From: JAHJRJ01 sp037443685
Lineage (GTDB): Bacteria; Bacteroidota; Ignavibacteria; UBA10030; BY39
Assembly: GCA_037443685.1 (NCBI GenBank)
Contig: JBBINX010000079.1
Span: 1 to 9,654 of the forward strand
Direction: 5' to 3'
Length of the DNA: 9,654 bases
The notes beneath the pieces were generated by a model that did not search any database, was not told where the DNA came from, and was given only the letters and a program-made list of their open reading frames with translations. Made by a program: the position numbers and the translations under genes. Within the stretch, counting starts at the first letter, position 1; each line of letters starts with the position of its first letter. Shown here piece after piece: positions 1 to 7,018 of the stretch.

Positions 1-368
1 GCTTGGACAAAGGTTCGGATACGATATTAGCAGACGGATTCGAAGCAGTTATTGGTGCAATTTTCTTAGATAGTGGATTAGAGTGTACTAACAAATTTAT
101 CCGGAAATGTTTACTTAAATCAGGTCGTATTAAAACTGCAAGCACGATAGACCAAAATTATAAAAGCAGACTGCTTGAATATTCACAAGCAAATGGCTTC
201 GGAGTACCTAGATATAATTTAATAAATAGTGAAGGTCCCGATCACAACAAAATTTTTACGGTGGAAGTAATCATCAACAATCAAGTTTGTGGAACTGGAA
301 CAGGAAAGAATAAAAAAGAAGCTGAACAAGCAGCTGCCAGTACTGCAATAAAATCTTTTGAAATTTAA
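1..368 (+). CDS. rnc: Ribonuclease III, C-terminal part (5' end outside window)
   Basis: RNase III cleaves double-stranded RNA in rRNA maturation and in mRNA turnover, and acts as a homodimer in the cytoplasm. Seen here: the reading frame is open from the first bases, so the gene is cut by the window edge and its start is not visible. About 121 residues remain. Visible residues 8-23 carry the end of the catalytic domain, with the pattern ILADGFEAVIGAIFLD. Its D11 and E14 correspond to the metal-binding Asp and Glu of the family's last catalytic motif (E117 in E. coli). Residues about 52-120 form a complete double-stranded-RNA-binding domain, beginning YKSRLLEYSQ and ending in the GTGTGKNKKEAEQAAA helix. 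The natural stop is TAA at 366-368. gcvPB follows after only 10 bases, so the two are probably co-transcribed. The family assignment is clear; only the N-terminal half is missing from view. Confidence 0.93.
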   Translation, partial: LDKGSDTILADGFEAVIGAIFLDSGLECTNKFIRKCLLKSGRIKTASTIDQNYKSRLLEYSQANGFGVPRYNLINSEGPDHNKIFTVEVIINNQVCGTGTGKNKKEAEQAAASTAIKSFEI

Positions 369-378
369 AATAAATACT

Positions 379-1824
379 ATGCCCGAAAAACTTATATTTG
401 AAAAAAGCAAAGCCGGTCGTAAAGGCTACACACTGCCAAATTTAGACGTCCCCGTTACAAGCTCCGATCGTCTGATTCCATCAAAATTTTTACGCAAAGA
501 AGAAGCAAAACTTCCTGAAATCAGCGAGAACGAAGTCATACGCCATTTCGTCCGTCTTTCAACATTAAACTACCATATCGACAAGGGCTTCTATCCTTTA
601 GGATCTTGTACGATGAAGTACAATCCGAAGATTAATGAAATAACATCCTGCTTTGAGGGTTTTGCACATTTACATCCTTTTCAACCGTCAAAATTAGTAC
701 AAGGCGCTCTCAGGTTAATGTATGAACTCGGAGAATATTTAAAAGCAATTTCGGGAATGGACGGTATCACACTTCAACCTGCCGCTGGCGCCCAGGGTGA
801 ATTCACAAGCTTACTAATGTTTCGTGCATATCATAACAACAATCGAAAGCAGAGACATATTATACTCGTTCCCGATTCAGCTCACGGTACAAACCCAGCA
901 AGTGTAACAATATCGGGTTTCAAATCCGTTAACATCAAATCTAACAGTCAAGGAACAATCGACATCGAAGATTTGAAAAGAAATTTGAGTGAAGATGTAG
1001 CTGGAATAATGATCACGAATCCGAATACATTAGGGATTTTCGAGAAGGATATTGTTCAAATAGAAAAATTAATCCACGATGCAGGAGCTTTAATGTACAT
1101 GGACGGCGCAAATTTGAATGCCCTCTTAGGAATTGTTCGTCCGGGCGATTTGGGAATCGACGCTGTACATATCAACTTACACAAAACATTTTCGACACCA
1201 CACGGTGGTGGTGGACCTGGTGCTGGTCCAGTTGTAGTAAGCAAACGTCTTATTCCATTTCTTCCTATACCTATCATTGAGAAGAAAAATGCAGAGTACA
1301 TTCTACAAAACGACAGACCTCTATCCATCGGCAGAGTTCATACCTTCTACGGAAACTTCGCTATGTTGGTCAGAGCATATACATACATACGGATGGTTGG
1401 GACCGAAGGATTAAAAGAGATCAGCAAAAATGCAATCATCAACGCTAACTATTTATTGAGCAAATTGAAACATCACTTCGACCTTCCTTATTACGAAACA
1501 CCTATGCACGAATTTGTTTTATCGGGTGAGCGGCAAAAAACCATGGGCGTGCGTGTGATGGATATTGCTAAAAAACTTTTAGATTATGGCTTCCACGCGC
1601 CGACGACTTATTTTCCACTCATAGTTAAAGAAGCGTTAATGATTGAACCAACAGAAACTGAAACTAAAGAAACTTTAGATGCTTTCGCTGCCGCATTAAT
1701 ACAAATTAATGACGATATTAAAACAAACCCAAATTCGGTTCTCAATGCGCCGCAAACAACCCCAGTCAAACGGTTAGACGACGCTCGCGGCACAAAACAG
1801 TTAAATGTATGCTACAAGGGGTAA
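379..1824 (+). CDS. gcvPB: Glycine dehydrogenase (decarboxylating) subunit 2, P-protein beta subunit
   Basis: This is the PLP-carrying half of the two-subunit P-protein of the glycine cleavage system. It decarboxylates glycine and passes the aminomethyl group to lipoylated GcvH. The 481-residue length is normal for GcvPB. The family signature GSCTMKYNPK is at residues 75-84, and the PLP-binding lysine is K269 in NLHKTFSTPHGGGGPG. I prefer ATG 379 to the in-frame TTG at 358, which lies inside rnc and would add seven poorly conserved residues; there is no Shine-Dalgarno sequence for either. The partner subunit gcvPA and gcvH/gcvT are not in the window, so the gene is separated from the rest of the system, at least locally. 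Its 3' end overlaps the next gene by 16 bases. The split form is typical of many anaerobes and thermophiles and, as I recall, unlike the fused GcvP of most Bacteroidia and Flavobacteriia. Confidence 0.96.
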   Translation: MPEKLIFEKSKAGRKGYTLPNLDVPVTSSDRLIPSKFLRKEEAKLPEISENEVIRHFVRLSTLNYHIDKGFYPLGSCTMKYNPKINEITSCFEGFAHLHPFQPSKLVQGALRLMYELGEYLKAISGMDGITLQPAAGAQGEFTSLLMFRAYHNNNRKQRHIILVPDSAHGTNPASVTISGFKSVNIKSNSQGTIDIEDLKRNLSEDVAGIMITNPNTLGIFEKDIVQIEKLIHDAGALMYMDGANLNALLGIVRPGDLGIDAVHINLHKTFSTPHGGGGPGAGPVVVSKRLIPFLPIPIIEKKNAEYILQNDRPLSIGRVHTFYGNFAMLVRAYTYIRMVGTEGLKEISKNAIINANYLLSKLKHHFDLPYYETPMHEFVLSGERQKTMGVRVMDIAKKLLDYGFHAPTTYFPLIVKEALMIEPTETETKETLDAFAAALIQINDDIKTNPNSVLNAPQTTPVKRLDDARGTKQLNVCYKG

Positions 1825-3128
1825 CAACAATATCAATTTTGCTGTTCATAATTTTTCATCAATGCACCGCACAAATAAATAATGAGTATCCCGACTCGAC
1901 ATTTATAGTCAATGATATTGTTATAGTAGGAAATAACAAAACAAAAGATTTTGTAATCATAAGAGAAATGACTCTACAGCCCGGTTCTTATTTAACGAAA
2001 GGGGCAATTAAATACGACAAAAACCGCATATACAGCTTACAACTTTTCAACAGCGTTGATATAGAATTAGAACCGATAGAATCAAACAAAGCTAACCTAA
2101 TCGTCATTGTCCATGAGCGTTGGTACATCTACCCTTTTCCAATTTTTGGAATTAAAGACCGCGATTGGAAAAAATTTTACTACGGCGGTGGAATTATGAA
2201 TATTAACTTCAGAGGTAGAAACGAAAAAATATTCGCAGTAGGGAATCTTGGATACGAACCTTCGTTATTTCTATATTATAGAAATCCGCAAATTGACTAC
2301 AATCAGAATGTTTTCGTTGAAACATCAATTGGTTATACAAAATCAGAAAATAAAAGTCCCTCCTCTGTTTCTTACGGAATAAATTATTCCCTATCAACAA
2401 TAAGTGCAACAATAAATTTTGGGAAAAGGTTTGGAATAAGCCATACTCTAGCGGCAGGGGTTGCGTATCAAATTGTTAAAGTATCGGAGTTTATTCCTGA
2501 CCGGCTTTTGAATCCTTGGGGCACGGACGCATTTCCTGTTTTAAATATCACTTACAAGTATGATACACGAGATCTAGTCGATTACTCGATGTATGGTACT
2601 TTGATTAACGGAAAAATTTATAAGTACGGATTAGGACAACGTAATATCAACTATTGGAGATATTATATAGATTACAGAAGGTTTATCCCCATCGTCAATC
2701 ATCTTACGTTAGCAGGGCGGACATATACGGCATTAACATCGGGCAACAAAATTCCGAGCTACAACCGTGTTTATTTGGGCTACAATGAAAGAATACGGGG
2801 ACATTTTAAAAATTTACACGAAGGCGAGAATGTTTTTGGAGTATCGACTGAATTACGATTTTTTATTCTTCCTCCGATAATTTTTAAAGTTGATAACATC
2901 CCCATCCCGGAATTCAGCGTGTGGAAATTCGGTATTGCTGCGGCAATCTTCGCAGATGCTGGTAGTACGTGGTATTCACATCCATCTTTGGCTCTCGATA
3001 AACTACAAAAAGGTTACGGTTTCGGTTTTCACTTCTTGCTTCCTTACAGTTTTGTGCTTCGAGCAGAATACGCTTTCAACGAATATCGAGTCGGTGAATT
3101 TATATTCGACATTTCCGCCGCCTTTTAA
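1809..3128 (+). CDS. Omp85-family outer-membrane protein (BamA/TamA-like, one POTRA)
   Basis: Predicted outer-membrane beta-barrel of 439 residues. Residues 1-22 look like a signal peptide (hydrophobic ISILLFIIF, possible cleavage after CTA or TAQ), although it lacks the usual basic N-region. Residues about 32-106 fit a single POTRA domain: VNDIVIVGNNKT, the I-I-R-E-M-T pattern, then D-x-x-R-I-Y-x-L-x-L-F-N-S-V. The rest, rich in alternating aromatic and polar residues, is the barrel. It contains RIRGHF at 328-333, matching the conserved (V/I)RG(F/Y) barrel-lumen motif of Omp85 proteins, and it ends in phenylalanine as outer-membrane barrels usually do. It is far shorter than true BamA (about 800 residues, five POTRAs), so it is probably an accessory assembly or translocation protein, or a lipid-linked one. 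The exact role cannot be told. ATG 1809 is the only standard start before the frame closes at 1719; it overlaps gcvPB by 16 bases. Confidence 0.85.
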   Translation: MLQGVTTISILLFIIFHQCTAQINNEYPDSTFIVNDIVIVGNNKTKDFVIIREMTLQPGSYLTKGAIKYDKNRIYSLQLFNSVDIELEPIESNKANLIVIVHERWYIYPFPIFGIKDRDWKKFYYGGGIMNINFRGRNEKIFAVGNLGYEPSLFLYYRNPQIDYNQNVFVETSIGYTKSENKSPSSVSYGINYSLSTISATINFGKRFGISHTLAAGVAYQIVKVSEFIPDRLLNPWGTDAFPVLNITYKYDTRDLVDYSMYGTLINGKIYKYGLGQRNINYWRYYIDYRRFIPIVNHLTLAGRTYTALTSGNKIPSYNRVYLGYNERIRGHFKNLHEGENVFGVSTELRFFILPPIIFKVDNIPIPEFSVWKFGIAAAIFADAGSTWYSHPSLALDKLQKGYGFGFHFLLPYSFVLRAEYAFNEYRVGEFIFDISAAF

Positions 3129-3143
3129 CAATTACATTACAAT

Positions 3144-3863
3144 ATGTTCGACTATTTCTACACACAACCACAAAATATTAAATCGGACCATCTGATTATC
3201 GACGACGATGAATTTAACCATCTTATTCACGTTATGAGGAAAAAAGTTGGCGACCAAATTATTGTAGTGAACGGACAAGGAACCGCTTATGAAGTTAAGA
3301 TATCCGAAGTAATAAAAAAAACTGCAATTTGTTCTATCTCTAAAATTATTCAAGATCATAACGAATCTGAGATGAATGTAATATTAGGTGTTGGAATTTT
3401 AAAGAACCCCGCTAAATTCGATTTTTTAGTAGAAAAAGCTACCGAGTTGGGAGTGAAAGAAATAATTCCGTTGTTAACAACACGCACTATACCTCAGAAG
3501 GCAAAAATTGACAGATGGCAGAAACTTGCACTCGCAGCTATGAAACAGTGTGGAAGGTCTTTTCTGCCACACATTCATCAACTATCTACATTCGATGATG
3601 CGTTAACTATTAATAAAGATTTTGATTCAAAATTTATACTGCACATAGACCCCGAACTTCCTCTTGAACAGAATTTTAACGACGCAGTTAAATCTAAAAA
3701 GCTCAAATCAATTCTTCTTTTTATCGGGCCGGAAGGAGGTTTTTCGGATCAAGAAATTGAGATGTCAAAAGCGAATGGCTTCACACCGGTCTCGTTAGGA
3801 ATAAGAAGATTACGAACAGAAACCGCGGCGATTGCGGTTTGCTCGGTGCTTTTAACGGGTTAG
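3144..3863 (+). CDS. rsmE: 16S rRNA (uracil(1498)-N(3))-methyltransferase
   Basis: RsmE is a SPOUT-class, SAM-dependent enzyme that methylates N3 of U1498 in 16S rRNA. It works as a dimer on the assembled small subunit. The 239 residues match the normal family length. The N-terminal PUA-like domain (about 1-70) contains HLIHVMRKKVGDQI, the usual HL-x-V-x-R-x-x-x-G-D pattern. The C-terminal trefoil-knot domain shows K-A-T-E-L-G-V-K-E-I-I-P, then MKQCGRSFLPHIH (family form EQ(S/C)GR...P). The SAM-binding knot follows: GPEGGFS from residue 195 and LRTETAA ending at 229. It sits 15 bases after the outer-membrane gene, with no Shine-Dalgarno sequence, and is the last gene of the housekeeping run. 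Identification is secure. Confidence 0.96.
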   Translation: MFDYFYTQPQNIKSDHLIIDDDEFNHLIHVMRKKVGDQIIVVNGQGTAYEVKISEVIKKTAICSISKIIQDHNESEMNVILGVGILKNPAKFDFLVEKATELGVKEIIPLLTTRTIPQKAKIDRWQKLALAAMKQCGRSFLPHIHQLSTFDDALTINKDFDSKFILHIDPELPLEQNFNDAVKSKKLKSILLFIGPEGGFSDQEIEMSKANGFTPVSLGIRRLRTETAAIAVCSVLLTG

Positions 3864-3917
3864 ATGAATTAAATCTTTATATGAATTGACTGCGTCTATT
3901 CCTGTGTCCGCGAATAC

Positions 3918-3946
3918 TTGATAAGAAAATTAATTAATATTATATT
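3918..3946 (+). promoter_or_regulatory. Candidate sigma70-like promoter for the aminomutase operon
   Basis: TTGATA (3918-3923) and TATATT (3941-3946) are separated by 17 bases, each one base from the sigma70 consensus. The pair sits in the only gap of size in the window (3864-4043) and would give a leader of roughly 90 bases before the ATG at 4044. The surroundings are very AT-rich, so a chance match is possible. I see no clear terminator for rsmE in the same gap. Confidence 0.4.
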
Positions 3947-3963
3947 AGATGGTGTAACGAACG

Positions 3964-3979
3964 ATTATTAATTAGTAAT
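3964..3979. repeat. 16-base AT-rich near-palindrome, possible operator
   Basis: The segment ATTATTAATTAGTAAT is a palindrome with one mismatched pair (T3968 against G3975). It lies about 10 bases downstream of the expected transcription start of the 3918-3946 promoter, a common operator position for a local repressor. No regulator gene is seen nearby. The base composition makes chance palindromes common, so this is weak evidence. Confidence 0.2.
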
Positions 3980-4043
3980 GATATAACGCTTCGAAATTAT
4001 TCCAACAAAATGATAAAATATATATTAACAAAAACATAAAACG

Positions 4044-5630
4044 ATGAATCTACAATTAGAAGAAAAAAACATCCTTTCGTCTGGCATTAATAATATGATG
4101 TTAGAGAGACAATTCACAGATGAGACAATTGGTATCATTGAAACCGAAAAATTACTCCCGTTTGGTTTAATACATAGACTGCATACCTGCTATCCGCAGT
4201 ACTCGGGCTTTTTCAGAACCGATGAAAATATTTTTACTGGTAAAACATATTATTCAGGATTACAAGGGTTCCGAGAAATTACAGCAGTGCTTCAAAAGAA
4301 AGGAATTGATATAGGCTTTATTAAAGAACGTGAGTTTTTTATAGAGGTTTATCGCTTTTTAGCTACAAAGCATATTCTTAATTCTATTGATTGGAAAAAC
4401 TATGGAAAAGACTCGATGTATCAATTGGTTTTTCCGCAGCCGGGAATGATAAAACCCGAAGAAGTGCAAAAATATGTTGCAGCCCAAACAGATAGAGAAA
4501 GACAAAGAGTAGTTGAAGAATATCAGAAAAAGACCAACCCTCACGATGGTAAACAAAAACTGAATAAACCTTGGTTTATTAGTGATGGAGAAAAGATGGA
4601 AATACTGGAGGGATGTCAACATAAGTATCCACCCGTAAAACTGATTTTAGATAAGCACACACAAAACTGTTTTGCTTTCTGCACATACTGTTTCCGACAC
4701 GCTCAGGTAAGAGGTGATGAAGATATGTTTGTTCAGAATGATGTAAATCAAGTGCACAAATATTTAAAGCTGCATAAAGAAATTAGCGATATATTGATAA
4801 CGGGTGGCGACGCAGGTTTCATAACTTATGATAGATTTGCGGAATATGTTATACCGTTTATTGAAGACCCTGATTTGATCCATGTAAAAACTGTACGTTT
4901 AGGATCGAGGGCATTAACATACCATCCTGAATTACTTTTAACACATAAATACAAGGATATTCTAGAATTAATGCGCAGAGTTATTGATAACGGAATACAA
5001 GTTGTTTGGGTTGCTCACTTTTCAACACCAAGAGAGGTTCTTAATCTATCCACCGTCGCTGCAATACGTAGATTGAAAACGTATGGCATTACAGTCAAAA
5101 GCCAAAGTCCTATTATGAATCATATCAGTCTTTTTACTGATAAAAATGGAAAAGTTGATGTTGACCGCTCAGCACAAAACTGGATTGATTTAGGCAATAT
5201 TTTTGCTATGTTAGGAATTGGCTTCCACGCAATGTATTGCGCCAGACCAACAGGCGAACATCATTATTTCACTGCACCTTTGGCTGATATAAGTCGAATT
5301 TTTAACAAGATTTATAAAACATTAGCATCAATGAATCGTCCGTCACGTTTTATAACTATGACTTCTTCAGCAGGAAAAATCTCGTTGTTAGGCACAGCCG
5401 AAATAAATGGGGAAACCGTTTTCGCATTAAAATTCAATGAGGGCAGAAATATGGATTGGATGGATAGGGTTTACTTTGCCAAATATAATGAGCAGGAAAA
5501 CACTATAGAAAAACTAAAACCATTTGTAACAGATAAGCATTTTTATGAAGATGAATTAACTGAAATTGAACAAAAATTGTCTGAAGCATTTGAAAGAGAA
5601 ATTCATAAGTTAGATCAATATGATCAATAA
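4044..5630 (+). CDS. Divergent KamA-family radical SAM / PLP 2,3-aminomutase (substrate probably acidic, e.g. 2-aminoadipate)
   Basis: Members of this family move an alpha-amino group to the beta carbon using a [4Fe-4S] cluster, S-adenosylmethionine and PLP. Seen in this 528-residue protein: the radical SAM cluster motif C209-x3-C213-x2-C216 (CFAFCTYCFRH), the SAM-binding TGGD at 253-256, and the PLP lysine K445 in SSAGKISLLG. R218, two residues after the last cluster cysteine, corresponds to R134, which holds the alpha-carboxylate in Clostridium lysine 2,3-aminomutase (LAM). Compared from memory with LAM, the two aspartates that bind the lysine side-chain amine (D293, D330) fall at A400 and T438, and R401 lies beside the first. 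The C-terminal zinc-binding cysteines of LAM are absent. The region before the cluster is about 84 residues longer than in LAM. It overlaps the next gene by 11 bases and heads a five-gene operon. The family is certain; the substrate is inferred from the active site and neighbours. Lysine is the main alternative. Confidence 0.85.
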   Translation: MNLQLEEKNILSSGINNMMLERQFTDETIGIIETEKLLPFGLIHRLHTCYPQYSGFFRTDENIFTGKTYYSGLQGFREITAVLQKKGIDIGFIKEREFFIEVYRFLATKHILNSIDWKNYGKDSMYQLVFPQPGMIKPEEVQKYVAAQTDRERQRVVEEYQKKTNPHDGKQKLNKPWFISDGEKMEILEGCQHKYPPVKLILDKHTQNCFAFCTYCFRHAQVRGDEDMFVQNDVNQVHKYLKLHKEISDILITGGDAGFITYDRFAEYVIPFIEDPDLIHVKTVRLGSRALTYHPELLLTHKYKDILELMRRVIDNGIQVVWVAHFSTPREVLNLSTVAAIRRLKTYGITVKSQSPIMNHISLFTDKNGKVDVDRSAQNWIDLGNIFAMLGIGFHAMYCARPTGEHHYFTAPLADISRIFNKIYKTLASMNRPSRFITMTSSAGKISLLGTAEINGETVFALKFNEGRNMDWMDRVYFAKYNEQENTIEKLKPFVTDKHFYEDELTEIEQKLSEAFEREIHKLDQYDQ

Positions 5631-6336
5631 AATTGTCAAATCTGCATCTGAAGCGGTTTCCGAAATATTCGATGGTGCTACAATTTTAATAAGTGGTTTT
5701 GGAGAAGCGGGCAGTCCTATTGAGTTGATTCATGCATTAATTGACCAAGGAGCAAAAAATCTTACTATCGTCAGCAACAATACGGGAAGCGGACGTATCG
5801 GCCTTGCTGCTCTTATTGAAAATAGACAAGTTAAAAAGATGATTTGTTCGTTCCCGAGATCTGCTAATTCTACAGTATTTCCTGAATTATATCGACAAGG
5901 AAAAATAGAGCTTGAACTGGTTCCCCAAGGAACACTCGCCGAAAGAATAAGAGCTGGAGGTGCAGGTATTCCTGCATTTTATACACAAACTTCTGTTAAT
6001 ACTCCTCTTGCTGAGGGAAAAGAAATTCGTTTTATCAACGGAATTTCATTTGTATTGGAATATGCAATTAAAGCAGACTTTGCACTTGTAAAATGCAATA
6101 CTGCTGACAGATACGGAAATCTGACATATAATAAAACTGCAAGAAATTTCGGACCTATTATGTGTACTGCCGCAAAAACCACAATTGTGCAGACAAAAAA
6201 GATTGTGGAATTAGGCGAAATTGACCCGGAATGTGTTATTACACCTGGAATTTTTGTTAAAAAAGTTGTGGAAATTTCTAATCCAGAAGACGAATCAAAA
6301 CTTGTTGCCGAAAATAGGAGATACCCTTGGAAATAG
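5620..6336 (+). CDS. pcaI: 3-oxoadipate CoA-transferase subunit A (PcaI-type)
   Basis: This is the alpha subunit of a class I CoA-transferase. The PcaIJ type moves CoA from succinyl-CoA to 3-oxoadipate. The 238-residue sequence follows Pseudomonas PcaI along its whole length as I remember it. It has the same MINK start, the CoA-loop SGFGEAGSP near residues 24-32, then CSFPR, ELYRQGKIELELVPQGTLAER, TPLAEGKE, and KTARNFGPIM with ITPGIFV near the C-terminus. These features are closer to PcaI than to acetate/acetoacetate transferases (AtoD, ScoA). ATG 5620 is inside the aminomutase stop region, giving an 11-base overlap and probable translational coupling. There is no Shine-Dalgarno sequence. No protocatechuate or catechol genes are nearby, so the 3-oxoadipate would have to come from another source. 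Another beta-keto acid as substrate cannot be excluded. Confidence 0.88.
   Translation: MINKIVKSASEAVSEIFDGATILISGFGEAGSPIELIHALIDQGAKNLTIVSNNTGSGRIGLAALIENRQVKKMICSFPRSANSTVFPELYRQGKIELELVPQGTLAERIRAGGAGIPAFYTQTSVNTPLAEGKEIRFINGISFVLEYAIKADFALVKCNTADRYGNLTYNKTARNFGPIMCTAAKTTIVQTKKIVELGEIDPECVITPGIFVKKVVEISNPEDESKLVAENRRYPWK
6316..6320 (+). promoter_or_regulatory. Shine-Dalgarno AGGAG for the TTG-started CoA-transferase B subunit
   Basis: AGGAG stands six bases before TTG 6327, the right distance for a ribosome binding site. It is the only strong Shine-Dalgarno sequence I find ahead of any gene in this window. It decides the start: TTG 6327 gives an N-terminus of the same length as known PcaJ, and no ATG is suitably placed. 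Confidence 0.6.
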
Positions 6337-6998
6337 AACGAAAGTTTGACGGATGGAATACTAATGAAATGGCTCAGAAGGTTGCCCTTGATATTCATGA
6401 CGGAGCTTATGTGAATCTTGGGATTGGATTACCTGAGCTGGTTGCCAGCTTTATTCCTCAAGACCGCGAAGTGATTTACCATACCGAAAACGGATTACTT
6501 GGAATGGGACCAGCTCCCGAACCATCCGATGAGGACTCTGAACTTATTAATGCCGGGAAAAAATGTGTAACAGCAATTGCGGGCGCAAGTTATTTCCATC
6601 ATGCAGACAGTTTTACAATGATCCGTGGTGGGCATATAGACATTTGCGTGCTTGGAGCTTTACAGGTATCTGAAGAAGGAGACCTTGCCAACTGGTCAAC
6701 AGGCGAACCTGGGGCAATCCCTGCTGTTGGCGGAGCAATGGACTTGGTTGCAGGAGTGAAAACAATATTTGTAATTACACAGCATTGCACTAAAACAGGC
6801 GAGTCAAAAATTGTAAAACAATGCACTTATCCTCTTACAGGAAAAAATGTTGTAAACAGAATATACACCAACCTTGCAATTATTGATGTGAATAATAAAA
6901 AACTTTTTGTCAAAGAACTTGCACCCAATGTTTCTTTCGAATATCTACAAAAAATTACTGATGCTCGTTTATTGAAACACCCTGGAGCAAATTTTTAG
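6327..6998 (+). CDS. pcaJ: 3-oxoadipate CoA-transferase subunit B (PcaJ-type)
   Basis: This is the beta subunit of the class I CoA-transferase and carries the catalytic glutamate, which forms the enzyme-CoA thioester. That residue is E54 in TENGLLGMGP, the family motif. The 223 residues track Pseudomonas PcaJ closely: EMAQKVALDIHDGAYVNLGIG, FHHADSF-M-RGGH, GDLANW, IPAVGGAMDL, the TKTGESK segment and CTYPLTG. It begins at TTG 6327 and overlaps the A-subunit gene by 10 bases, so the subunits are probably made in equal amounts by coupled translation. The C-terminus (LLKHPGANF) is slightly longer than in PcaJ. In the proposed pathway the succinyl-CoA released by the thiolase downstream can serve as CoA donor here. 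As with subunit A, exact substrate specificity is inferred from resemblance. Confidence 0.88.
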   Translation: MEIERKFDGWNTNEMAQKVALDIHDGAYVNLGIGLPELVASFIPQDREVIYHTENGLLGMGPAPEPSDEDSELINAGKKCVTAIAGASYFHHADSFTMIRGGHIDICVLGALQVSEEGDLANWSTGEPGAIPAVGGAMDLVAGVKTIFVITQHCTKTGESKIVKQCTYPLTGKNVVNRIYTNLAIIDVNNKKLFVKELAPNVSFEYLQKITDARLLKHPGANF

Positions 6999-7018
6999 TT
7001 AAAAATAAATCTAAAAAA

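Noticed and set aside
2890..3195. 101-codon + strand frame overlapping the end of the outer-membrane gene
   Set aside because: It is out of frame with the Omp85 barrel and with rsmE, has no family features and no start signal, and would overlap both genes.
3886..3918. TTGACT at 3886 as the -35 box of the operon promoter
   Set aside because: No acceptable -10 box lies 16-18 bases downstream; the pair at 3918-3946 is better.
5613..5629. Tandem GATCAATA repeat at the aminomutase/CoA-transferase junction
   Set aside because: Two 8-base copies encode Asp-Gln codons and the overlapping MINK start; explained by coding sequence and too short to be meaningful.
5979..6398. 139-codon open frame on the minus strand
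   Set aside because: It lies antisense across the end of the CoA-transferase A gene and start of B, both strongly conserved families, and its protein resembles no family I know. The other minus-strand frames (for example 8949-9329, 8538-8873, 1056-1328) fail for the same reason.
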